Origin: Chryseobacterium sp. SORGH_AS_0447
Lineage (GTDB): Bacteria; Bacteroidota; Bacteroidia; Flavobacteriales; Weeksellaceae
NCBI RefSeq assembly: GCF_030818695.1
Contig: NZ_JAUTAR010000001.1
Coordinates: 1,234,501 to 1,298,500 of the forward strand
DNA: 64,000 nt
Direction of reading: 5' to 3'
Shown: positions 9,098 to 16,989 of the stretch, piece after piece
Layout: every line of letters starts with the position of its first letter
How positions within the stretch are numbered: the stretch's first letter is position 1
Program-made: the position numbers and the translations under genes
The notes under the pieces: generated by a model
Told to the model about the DNA's origin: nothing
The model's database searches: none
The model's input: the letters and a program-made list of their open reading frames with translations, nothing else

Positions 9098-9568
9098 ATG
9101 AAAAATTCAAAGAATACCAGCTACCAGTTAGATTCTATCGACAAAGAAATTATTTACATGTTGATGGACAATGCCAAATCCTCCTTAGCGAATATCTCGA
9201 AAAGTGTCGGGATTTCGACTACGGCGGTTCATCAGCGAATCAAAAAACTTGAACAGGCAGGGGTTATTGAAACTTCAATTTCTTTTTTAAACCCTAAGAA
9301 AATAGGGTACAAGGTGATTTCCTATATCGGTGTATTTCTGGATCTGCCAAGCCACTATCCGGATATGGTAAAATCTCTGAAAGATATTAATGAAGTAGTG
9401 GAGGCCCACTATACCACCGGGAATTATACCATATTCCTGAAAGTAATCTGTAAGGACAATGACCACCTGATGCAGATTCTCAGCAAGCTTCAGCAACTGA
9501 AAGGGGTAATAAGAACGGAAACTTTCATATCTTTGGAACAGGGTATTTACAGACAATTGAAAGTATAA
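9098..9568 (+). CDS. Lrp/AsnC family transcriptional regulator
   Basis: This is a feast-or-famine regulator of 156 residues. The N-terminal winged HTH is LDSIDKEIIYMLMDNAKSSL followed by the recognition segment GISTTAVHQRIKKLEQAGVIE. The C-terminal half is a RAM-type ligand-sensing domain (VISYIGVFLDLPS, VVEAHYTTGNYTIFLKVIC). ATG 9098 was chosen because it gives normal family length and has AGAAAGA just upstream, whereas the earlier in-frame codon lies inside the preceding gene. It ends six bases before deoC, so it may control deoC or simply share its transcript. Binding sites and effector are unknown. Confidence 0.9.
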   Translation: MKNSKNTSYQLDSIDKEIIYMLMDNAKSSLANISKSVGISTTAVHQRIKKLEQAGVIETSISFLNPKKIGYKVISYIGVFLDLPSHYPDMVKSLKDINEVVEAHYTTGNYTIFLKVICKDNDHLMQILSKLQQLKGVIRTETFISLEQGIYRQLKV

Positions 9569-9574
9569 CAGATT

Positions 9575-10315
9575 ATGAACATTGCGCAATATTTAGATTC
9601 AACCTATCTGAAAACTCCTGCACAGTCGGGGCTTTCGGAAGAGGAAACTTTGCAGAAAGACATAGAACTGGCTCAGGAAGCGATAGATAACGGAATTTTT
9701 GCCGTGATGATCCGTCCGGATTATGTATCGGCGGTTAAAAAATATATCACAGATAAGAATTCGGATGTCGTGGTAGGAACGGTTATCGGTTTTCATGAAG
9801 GAACCTACTCCGTTGAGGAGAAATTGGCAGAAGCTGAAAAAGCGATTGCCGATGGAGCAGATGAACTGGATTTTGTAGTGAATTATACTGCTTATCTTAA
9901 AGGAGAACTGGATCTGGTAAGAGAAGAATTTGTCAAATGTACGGCTCTATGCCTGCAGCATCATAAAATTGCAAAATGGATTATTGAAATTGCGGCACTG
10001 ACGGATGACCAGATCGCCGATATTACCAAACATATTTCCGAATGGGCCGGAGAAAATTTCAGCGAAAACGAACTGTCCGGAATCTTTGTGAAATCTTCAA
10101 CCGGATTTTATGAGACGGAAAATGGAAAACCCAACGGCGCTACCTTTGAAGGAATACAGATCATGCTTGAAAATGCGGGTAAGCTTCCAATAAAAGCGGC
10201 GGGAGGAGTAAGGACTCCCGAAGATGCCGAAAAGATGATTAACCTGGGGGTAAAAAGAATCGGAACTTCTTCTGCGCTAGCCTTAATAAAAAATCAATCT
10301 TCAGAAGGATATTAA
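9575..10315 (+). CDS. deoC: Deoxyribose-phosphate aldolase
   Basis: DeoC splits 2-deoxyribose 5-phosphate into acetaldehyde and glyceraldehyde 3-phosphate in deoxynucleoside breakdown. The 246-residue TIM barrel shows the DeoC pattern: VVGTVIGFHEG, DGADELDFVVN, the Schiff-base lysine in FVKSSTGF, and IKAAGGVRTPEDA with the second conserved lysine. The tail LGVKRIGTSSALAL matches the phosphate-binding end of the barrel. It is the last gene of the run after the EEP and Lrp genes and ends in a bidirectional terminator. Confidence 0.96.
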   Translation: MNIAQYLDSTYLKTPAQSGLSEEETLQKDIELAQEAIDNGIFAVMIRPDYVSAVKKYITDKNSDVVVGTVIGFHEGTYSVEEKLAEAEKAIADGADELDFVVNYTAYLKGELDLVREEFVKCTALCLQHHKIAKWIIEIAALTDDQIADITKHISEWAGENFSENELSGIFVKSSTGFYETENGKPNGATFEGIQIMLENAGKLPIKAAGGVRTPEDAEKMINLGVKRIGTSSALALIKNQSSEGY

Positions 10316-10323
10316 ACAACATA

Positions 10324-10355
10324 AAAAAACCATCAGATTTGCCTGATGGTTTTTC
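10324..10355. terminator. Bidirectional intrinsic terminator between deoC and dus
   Basis: AAAAAACCATCAG pairs with CTGATGGTTTTT around a short ATTTGC loop. A/T runs on both sides serve deoC on + and the dihydrouridine synthase gene on -. Confidence 0.9.
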
Positions 10356-10357
10356 TT

Positions 10358-11356
10358 TTATGCCTGTTGCGCTAAATATTGTGTGTAAAACTCCTGTGTT
10401 TCCTTTATCAGAGCATCCATTTCTTCTAACGTGAATACTTCAAGGAATTTTTTCCTGAAATCTTTAAAATGAGGAACTCCGCGGAAATAATTGCTGTAGT
10501 GCTGTCTCATTTCTACCAGTCCCAGTCTTTCGCCTTTCCATTCTGCGCTCCATTCTGCGTGCTGACGAACAGCTAACAGTCGGTCTTCAATAGTAGGCGC
10601 CGGCAAATGTTCCCCGGTTTTGAAGAAATGTTTGATTTCATTAAAAATCCATGGGTATCCGATAGCGGCGCGGCCGATCATAATTCCGTCACAGGCATAT
10701 TTCTGCTTATATTCCAAAGCTTTCTCCGGTGAATCGACGTCGCCATTCCCGAAAATAGGAATTTCGATGTTGGGATTTTGCTTAATTCTTGAAATATGTT
10801 CCCAATCCGCTTCTCCTTTATACATCTGCGCACGTGTTCTTGCATGGATCGTCAGTGCCTTGATCCCTGTTTCCTGAAGACGCTCCGCCACCTCATCGAT
10901 ATTGATGGAAGTGCTGTCCCAGCCAAGACGTGTTTTTACCGTCACAGGCAGGCTGGTGGAACGTACGACTGCTTTGGTAAGGCGTACCATTAAGTCGATG
11001 TCTTTAAGAACACCTGCACCGGCTCCTTTGCAGACTACCTTCTTTACTGGGCATCCGAAATTAATATCCACCAGATCCGGGTTTACTGTTTCCACAATCC
11101 TTGCCGACATGGCCATTGCTTCTTCATCCCCTCCAAAAATTTGGATTCCCACAGGTCTCTCATAGTCAAAAATGTCCAGCTTCTTTCTGCTTTTTATCGC
11201 ATCACGGATAAGCCCTTCAGATGAGATGAATTCAGAATACATCAGGTCTGCACCGTGCATTTTGCATAATCTTCTGAATGGCGGATCACTTACATCTTCC
11301 ATAGGTGCAAGCAAAAGCGGAAATTCCGGCAGTTCTATGTTGCCAATTTTTATCAT
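10358..11356 (-). CDS. dusB: tRNA-dihydrouridine synthase (DusB-like)
   Basis: This FMN enzyme reduces uridine to dihydrouridine in the tRNA D-arm. At 332 residues it starts with the FMN motif LLAPMEDVSDPPFRRLC. It has the INFGCPVKKVVCKGAGAG segment with the catalytic cysteine, VKTRLGWD, the LTIHARTRAQMYKG histidine motif and the phosphate site MIGRAAIGYPWIF. The subgroup (B rather than A or C) is inferred from the YSEFISSEGL and GAGAGVL patterns. It has its own promoter, and the transcript probably starts at the ATG. It ends at the terminator shared with deoC. Confidence 0.93.
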   Translation of the reverse strand: MIKIGNIELPEFPLLLAPMEDVSDPPFRRLCKMHGADLMYSEFISSEGLIRDAIKSRKKLDIFDYERPVGIQIFGGDEEAMAMSARIVETVNPDLVDINFGCPVKKVVCKGAGAGVLKDIDLMVRLTKAVVRSTSLPVTVKTRLGWDSTSINIDEVAERLQETGIKALTIHARTRAQMYKGEADWEHISRIKQNPNIEIPIFGNGDVDSPEKALEYKQKYACDGIMIGRAAIGYPWIFNEIKHFFKTGEHLPAPTIEDRLLAVRQHAEWSAEWKGERLGLVEMRQHYSNYFRGVPHFKDFRKKFLEVFTLEEMDALIKETQEFYTQYLAQQA

Positions 11357-11368
11357 GGTGCAAATTTA
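11354..11368 (-). promoter_or_regulatory. TAAATTTG-N4-ATG start of dusB
   Basis: On the minus strand TAAATTTG (CAAATTTA on + at 11361-11368) is followed by four bases and then the ATG. The transcript should begin at or next to the start codon. The same spacing is found at aroC and miaA. Confidence 0.6.
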
Positions 11369-11436
11369 CAAAATTATAATGATTGCGTAGAATGCGTTTT
11401 AAAGAGGTTCTGATCCGGTTATTTTAGGCTGATATT

Positions 11437-14400
11437 TTAGAAACTCGCTTTCACCTGCATGCTTCCGATATGAATGGTACGGTCGCCTGAATTTCTGCCT
11501 TCATAATTTAAATTGAGCTGAAGGAAGGAATTGATGGCCTGCTGGATAAATACACTCCACACCTGGTTTTTTCCGGGCTTTAAACCATCCAGCATCTGGT
11601 TGCCGACAATACTGAAATTATTTCCTGTAAAATCGTTATTGATAAATGAAAAGTTCCCTCGGATGGACGTTTTCCGGCGTTCCCACTGGATCGTCCCCGT
11701 AACATCAAATGCTTTCAGGAATTCTTCACCGTCCACACGCTGCTTTTGGCGGAATGCGGAAGAAAACTCTGCCTGGATGGCATCAGTGAATTTATAAGTG
11801 GCTTTCGGTTTTGTTTCAAAATTATTTAAGCGGTAATCCCTCGTAGCAAATAATTGGGAAGAATTCTGAATGTCGTGAACGGAATTTTCCCAGTCGATCC
11901 GGAATTCTTTGTTGAACCAGTATCCGATATTCAGGAAATGAGACGTCTGTTCCCGTTCTTCATTACTGAAATTGGCATTGATGAGGTTGTCATTCGAGAT
12001 AAAGCGGTAGTTCCCGTTCCAGCCGGATTTATCGGTCGGGCTGAACTGTACGGATGCCAGGATATTCTGGTTTTTAAGGATCTGGTCTTCATTTTTTTCA
12101 AATGGGTTTAGCACCAGGACTTTATCTTTTTTATAGAATGAATTTTGGGAATTCAGGGAAATGTTAAAATTCCAGCGTTTTAAAAATTTATTTTCGGAAT
12201 TAAAAACAATCGACGGATTCACAAACAAAGCCAGCTGAATTTTATTTTTGTTGGAGGGGATATACCGTACGGAATTGGTGTAAATCCTGATGTACTGCGC
12301 CAGATCCGAATATTCGGCAATCTCGAACTCGTCAAGCTGCTGAACACCGTCACCGTTATAATCTGTCCATTTGTAGATTCCCTGCCCGTCCGTAACTTTA
12401 ATATACTGGAACTCTCTTTGAGCTTCCTGCCCATTGCCGAGTTCATAGAAGGCCTGCAGGCGCATTCCGTTTCTGAAAAGCTGCTGGTTATACAGGATGT
12501 TCCCCACTACAAAATCGTTATTTCTCGACATGTCCACATCCTGATTCTGGTAAAAGAACTTTCTGTAATGAAGCAGGGCGTTCAACGTTGTCTTTTCTGT
12601 CTTGATGATCTGGCTTTCTGCCATAAAACCTAAGATGTTGTTCATGCTTTGCAGCCTGTTGTCACGAACCGAGTCGTTGTCGCGCATATAGACTTTAGCC
12701 AGCAATTTCGTTCTTGTACTGTCTCCGACTTTCTTCTGTACGAAAATTTCTTTCCAGCTGAAGCTGGTAACATCCATCAGGCCGGTATCATTATACTTTT
12801 TCTCATTGTGCTCCATGCTGCCGCCCATTGCCCAGCTTCCTTTTTTCCCGGTATACTCCGTGGAAACTCCGCCTCTGATGAATTTGGTATCCTGAAGAAC
12901 GGCATCGGTGCTCAGATAAGAAAGATTTCCTTTGGTAAAAAACTTCCCTTTGATCCATCCAAAGTCCAGATCGTTTTTAATCCCTTTATAAGTGTCCTGC
13001 TCATCAAGGTAATTGATTCTGTAGTTCAGGGTGGATTTATTGTTCCATTTATTTAGAAAGCTGAAAATAAAGCGGTTTTGGGTTCTTCCACTGAATTCCT
13101 GGGCAAGGTTGAAATCCCTGGAGAATTCCACATCGTTGATCCGATCGAGGATATGGAACTGCCGGTCGATATACTGATATTCGAAATTCGGCGTTCCCTT
13201 CCAGCTGTTTTTGGTAAACGTTTTATTTCCGAAAACCCTCCAGGCATACCCGATATTCTGTTCGGAATCTCTGGAAGAAAATAAATTCACATCGTAATTG
13301 CTTAAGGAAATATCGGCGCCTATTTTTCCGTCCTTCAACAGATATTCGGAATTGAAAGAGTAAACCTGTGATTTTTGTGGAGAAGGCAGTTTTCTTACCG
13401 CCCGATAATCGCCCATGTTTGGACCGACATATTGAAATACCCGGCCGTTATTGGTAGTCTGGGTTACCTTATACTCACCGAGATTGGCTCCGAAATACGT
13501 AAAAGAAACAGTGTAAAGCGTCTGCGTGGCATCGGTGGAGAATTCGTAGTGATTTCCGGCAGGATCCTGGACCAACCGGTATAAAATCTTATTCACATCA
13601 TATTCTGCCACGACTCCCGAAGGTGCATACATCAGGTTCGGATCATTTCCTGCTGCTGCGAGAATCTGCTGGTCTTCCTGTGAAAGGTTCAAAGACAATG
13701 GTGCATTTTTATTGTCATTTTCCATAAACCAATTCAATCCTAACCTTAATTTTTCTCTTTTATGCTCCAGTTTTCCGGTAAAAAGGTATCGTGAATAATT
13801 TCTGTTGGCGTAATTATACGAAATGGTAATAAAGTTCTGCTGGAAAATCGGACGGAAACTGGTAAAAGTCACTTCCCCGGTATTGTAATTAATGATATAA
13901 TCCTGGTTTTCCCCTCTTTTCATCAATATTCCATCGATAAAAACCTGTTCGGAACCGGAGATCAGGGTAATGAATTGCTCGCCGTTCTTTCCTGTCAAAC
14001 GGTAAGGCCCCTGGTTTCCTTCGACCCCCTGGAAACGGATCCTGTGGAATTCACTTCGTGCCACACCCATCGAAACATCGACAAATGTTTTATTTTCCTT
14101 TCCGAATTCCGTCTGGAACTCAAGGCCCATGCTTCGCCGCTGGTATTTGGCAAAATAGTTTTTAGCTTCCACTAAATCGAGATGCCCTGCTCTCAGGATG
14201 GATTTATCCTTGATATTAAGCTGCATGTAGATTTTGTCGAATTCTTCCAATGTCTGGGTATAACCGTCTGCCTGGATCGGTAAATTATGATCGGAAATAC
14301 TGGCGAGAATGGTTACATCTTTAGAAAGCCTTCCCGAAATCTGCAAGTCCATTGAACTTTGTACAGACTGGCCCTGGTTGTTACCGAATGTAATCCCCCG

Positions 14401-14685
14401 GATAATTGATCCTTTTGAATTGAGTTCTCCCAGAAATCTTTTTTTATCGTTTCTGGCAAGCACTCCTTCATCAACAATAATACGGTTGTTGGTTTTTACA
14501 AAATCCAGGGTATCTTTTGCGAAAATATCCTGCTCAAATCTGGCGGCAAGAATACTGTCCTGATGAATGCTGTCCCTTTTAAGACTATCCTGCGGAAGGT
14601 TTGGATTCTTCCACGTGAATATCTGGGCATTACCGGAGAATAAGCCCATAAATAACAACACGAATATCAGAATGTAATTTCGCAA
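11437..14685 (-). CDS. Large outer-membrane beta-barrel protein, function unknown
   Basis: This 1082-residue protein has a signal peptide (LIFVLLFMGLFSGNAQ). A region rich in Asp and Ser (DSLKRDSIHQDSIL) is followed by GSIIRGITFGNNQGQSVQSS. The rest is dense in alternating aromatic and polar beta strands, as expected for an outer-membrane barrel or a protein tied to one. A segment KWTDYNGDGVQQLDEFEIAEY (about residue 755) resembles a calcium-binding DxNxDG loop. The terminal strand ends in SF, as barrel proteins often do with a C-terminal aromatic. I cannot name a family with confidence; it resembles uncharacterised large Bacteroidetes outer-membrane proteins. No T9SS sorting domain is seen. 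It is transcribed alone. Confidence 0.75.
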   Translation of the reverse strand: MRNYILIFVLLFMGLFSGNAQIFTWKNPNLPQDSLKRDSIHQDSILAARFEQDIFAKDTLDFVKTNNRIIVDEGVLARNDKKRFLGELNSKGSIIRGITFGNNQGQSVQSSMDLQISGRLSKDVTILASISDHNLPIQADGYTQTLEEFDKIYMQLNIKDKSILRAGHLDLVEAKNYFAKYQRRSMGLEFQTEFGKENKTFVDVSMGVARSEFHRIRFQGVEGNQGPYRLTGKNGEQFITLISGSEQVFIDGILMKRGENQDYIINYNTGEVTFTSFRPIFQQNFITISYNYANRNYSRYLFTGKLEHKREKLRLGLNWFMENDNKNAPLSLNLSQEDQQILAAAGNDPNLMYAPSGVVAEYDVNKILYRLVQDPAGNHYEFSTDATQTLYTVSFTYFGANLGEYKVTQTTNNGRVFQYVGPNMGDYRAVRKLPSPQKSQVYSFNSEYLLKDGKIGADISLSNYDVNLFSSRDSEQNIGYAWRVFGNKTFTKNSWKGTPNFEYQYIDRQFHILDRINDVEFSRDFNLAQEFSGRTQNRFIFSFLNKWNNKSTLNYRINYLDEQDTYKGIKNDLDFGWIKGKFFTKGNLSYLSTDAVLQDTKFIRGGVSTEYTGKKGSWAMGGSMEHNEKKYNDTGLMDVTSFSWKEIFVQKKVGDSTRTKLLAKVYMRDNDSVRDNRLQSMNNILGFMAESQIIKTEKTTLNALLHYRKFFYQNQDVDMSRNNDFVVGNILYNQQLFRNGMRLQAFYELGNGQEAQREFQYIKVTDGQGIYKWTDYNGDGVQQLDEFEIAEYSDLAQYIRIYTNSVRYIPSNKNKIQLALFVNPSIVFNSENKFLKRWNFNISLNSQNSFYKKDKVLVLNPFEKNEDQILKNQNILASVQFSPTDKSGWNGNYRFISNDNLINANFSNEEREQTSHFLNIGYWFNKEFRIDWENSVHDIQNSSQLFATRDYRLNNFETKPKATYKFTDAIQAEFSSAFRQKQRVDGEEFLKAFDVTGTIQWERRKTSIRGNFSFINNDFTGNNFSIVGNQMLDGLKPGKNQVWSVFIQQAINSFLQLNLNYEGRNSGDRTIHIGSMQVKASF

Positions 14686-14769
14686 CCCTTTGAAAATAAT
14701 TCGTAAAAATACTTAAAAATACCTTACCGAAAAGGCATTACTACTATTAACAAAAAATTAACCTGATTA

Positions 14770-14801
14770 TTGTCTTATTTTGAAAATTTGATTTATTTTT
14801 G
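14770..14801 (+). promoter_or_regulatory. Promoter of the 14.8-kb T9SS cargo gene
   Basis: TTG (14770-14772), 21 bp, then TATTTTTG (14794-14801), matching the Bacteroidetes TTG-N17-23-TANNTTTG pattern. The ATG is at 14836. Confidence 0.6.
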
Positions 14802-14835
14802 TCGTGTAAATTATTAATAATTAAATTTTTAAATC

Positions 14836-15837
14836 ATGAAGAAAATTTATCTTTTATCAGGAATGTTGGGTTTTGCTGTTGCATTTGGCCAGGCTGCATT
14901 ACCGTATTATGATGGTTTTGCATATAGTGGTACTGCTTTGCAAACTCAAACAGGTTGGTCAGCTCTTAACTCTGGTGATGATATAGCCTTGGTTTCAGGT
15001 AATCTTTCCTATACAGGTTTACAGGCTCCCACTGGAAATAAGATTAGTTTTGCAGGTTCTGGTATTGATGCAGCTTTATCAGTAGCAGCACAAAATTCAG
15101 GAACTGTATATTATTCAATGTTAGTTAATCCTGTTTCGATGGCTGGTGTTACAGATGCAAATGGAGGTTATTTTGCAGGGCTTATTCAGGGAAGTCCTTC
15201 AGGAAATGTTTTTGGAGGTACATTATGGACAAAAAGAGTGGATGATAATAACCTGCAGTTTGGTATTGAAGTTAGATCAAATACAGGTGTATCAACGACA
15301 TGGACAAGTGCTACGTACGCTACAGGACAAACATATCTTCTTGTTGTTGGATATACATTTAATACCGGAGGTACGGCAGACGATATAGTAAGTCTTTGGG
15401 TAAATCCTGTTCCAGGTACTACAACGCCTCCAGCTCCAACTATTACAGATACTAATTCTACTACTGATTTAACAAGTGTAAATAATTTTCTATTACGACA
15501 GGATAGCTCTACCGAAACACCTAGTTTAGAAATAGATGAACTTAGAATTGGAACAACTTGGGCAAGTGTTACTCCTGCTTCAGCAACTCTAGCCGTGTCA
15601 GATGTAGCTACAACCAAAGGAAATTTTGTAAGAAACTCTTTCGTAAAAAACAACGAAATCACTTTCGGAGCTGAAGCAAAAGATGTAAAAGTATACACGA
15701 TGAGCGGACAGCTTGTAAAAACAGTTTCTGTAAAAGAAAACGAATCGGTAAGCGTTGCTGAACTCGCAAAAGGAAACTATATCGTAACGGGTACGGTAAA
15801 CAACAAGCCGGTTTCCCAGAAAATTTTAAAAGACTAA
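14836..15837 (+). CDS. T9SS type A sorting domain protein, unknown N-terminal domain
   Basis: This 333-residue secreted protein has a signal peptide (KKIYLLSGMLGFAVAFGQA). A beta-rich domain of about 220 residues (PYYDGFAYSGTALQTQTGWSAL) looks like the lectin/anchor-type domains of Bacteroidetes exoproteins. The C-terminal T9SS type A domain is clear: FVRNSFVKNNEITFG, VKVYTMSGQLVKTVSV, LAKGNYIVTGTVNN and the basic tail SQKILKD. Export would be through the T9SS, with removal of the sorting domain at the cell surface. The base composition of the N-terminal part is more AT-rich than that of the C-terminal part. No enzyme motif was recognised. Confidence 0.88.
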   Translation: MKKIYLLSGMLGFAVAFGQAALPYYDGFAYSGTALQTQTGWSALNSGDDIALVSGNLSYTGLQAPTGNKISFAGSGIDAALSVAAQNSGTVYYSMLVNPVSMAGVTDANGGYFAGLIQGSPSGNVFGGTLWTKRVDDNNLQFGIEVRSNTGVSTTWTSATYATGQTYLLVVGYTFNTGGTADDIVSLWVNPVPGTTTPPAPTITDTNSTTDLTSVNNFLLRQDSSTETPSLEIDELRIGTTWASVTPASATLAVSDVATTKGNFVRNSFVKNNEITFGAEAKDVKVYTMSGQLVKTVSVKENESVSVAELAKGNYIVTGTVNNKPVSQKILKD

Positions 15838-15862
15838 GAAATTAGTTGTGAATAAAATATTG

Positions 15863-15893
15863 ATCTCCGTTTCATTGGAAACGGAGATTTTTT
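15863..15893 (+). terminator. Intrinsic terminator
   Basis: ATCTCCGTTT pairs with AAACGGAGAT around CATTGG, followed by a T run, 26 bp after the upstream stop codon. Confidence 0.9.
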
Positions 15894-15991
15894 ATTTCTG
15901 ATTAATAAGTATTTAAGCAAATTTTAATGTGTCATTTTTATTTCGGTGGTATCGTTTTTGTAGTTTTCACAGCAACCACAAATAAATCATC

Positions 15992-16849
15992 ATGAAAAAA
16001 GTTTTTACTCTTATCGGGATTGTTTCCTTAATCTTTACTCAAGCTCAGATTGTAATCAGCGAAATATATGGCGGCGGCGGAAGCCCGAGTCTGGCATTAA
16101 GCCATGATTATATCATGCTTAAAAATATAGGCACTGAAACGGCTTCTTTAAATGGAGCAACCATACAGTATGGTTCCGCAGAAGGAAATTTTTCACAGTA
16201 TCATATGCTTCCCAACATTGTCCTGAATCCGGGACAAAGCTATTTGATTCAGGAAGGACCCAACGTTTCCGGAAAGGTAGATCTGCCTGCTCCGGATTTT
16301 ATTGCCGATGAAGTGGTAAATTTTAATGGTTCACAAAATTCTTACGGAGGGCTGGATCTTGATAACAGGGCCGGAAAGATCGCTTTAGTAAACGGACCGG
16401 TACAAGTTGAAGATTTCAAAAGCAACAATATCATTGATTTTGCCGCTTATGGAACAACGAATGCCATTCCAGTCTTCGCTTCTGCAGCCAATACCGCATT
16501 TAAGAGAATATTTGAAAACACAGGCAGCAATACTATAGAATTTGTTACCGCACCTGCATATCCTATCAATTCCTCTGTTGGAAATACTACTGTTGCTGTT
16601 GCAGTGGTAGATCCGGACTATTCCAAATTCAATTTTATTGTCAATCCTTTCCTTAAAGAAAATACAGAAGTGGTTTTCAGCAGTGAAATAGAGAATGTGA
16701 AAATTTATGATGAATTCGGTCAGGTTGTAATGCAATCGCCTATAAAGACTTCTTATGGAATGAATCTGATTGAACTGCCCAAAGGAAAATATACAGTAAC
16801 CGGAATGATCAACAATTCACCGGTATCCCAGCAGATCGTTAAGGATTAA
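15992..16849 (+). CDS. Lamin-tail domain protein with T9SS type A sorting domain
   Basis: This secreted protein of 285 residues has a signal peptide (KKVFTLIGIVSLIFTQAQ). It is followed by a lamin-tail-like fold starting IVISEIYGGGGSP with DYIMLKNIGTETASLNGATIQY and LNPGQSYLIQ, the pattern of bacterial LTD domains. The last 80 residues are a T9SS type A sorting domain (FNFIVNPFLKENTEVVF, VKIYDEFGQVV, LPKGKYTVTGMINN, SQQIVKD). LTD domains are often found on extracellular nucleases or adhesins; here no catalytic domain accompanies it, so the role is unknown. It sits just after another T9SS cargo gene but has its own upstream region and a terminator in between. Confidence 0.85.
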   Translation: MKKVFTLIGIVSLIFTQAQIVISEIYGGGGSPSLALSHDYIMLKNIGTETASLNGATIQYGSAEGNFSQYHMLPNIVLNPGQSYLIQEGPNVSGKVDLPAPDFIADEVVNFNGSQNSYGGLDLDNRAGKIALVNGPVQVEDFKSNNIIDFAAYGTTNAIPVFASAANTAFKRIFENTGSNTIEFVTAPAYPINSSVGNTTVAVAVVDPDYSKFNFIVNPFLKENTEVVFSSEIENVKIYDEFGQVVMQSPIKTSYGMNLIELPKGKYTVTGMINNSPVSQQIVKD

Positions 16850-16989
16850 ATAATATGAACTTAACAAGCTGGAAAAGAGGAGTTAGAAGTTATCATCGCT
16901 ACATCATAACCAAGAGCTTTGAGTATGAAATGAGTATAATTTAGACTAAAAAGATTTATACTTAAATCCTATTATTCACGCTGTTTAAG

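Noticed and set aside
12649..13056. 135-residue ORF on + inside the large outer-membrane gene
   Set aside because: It is antisense to the reading frame of the barrel protein, with no promoter or domain.
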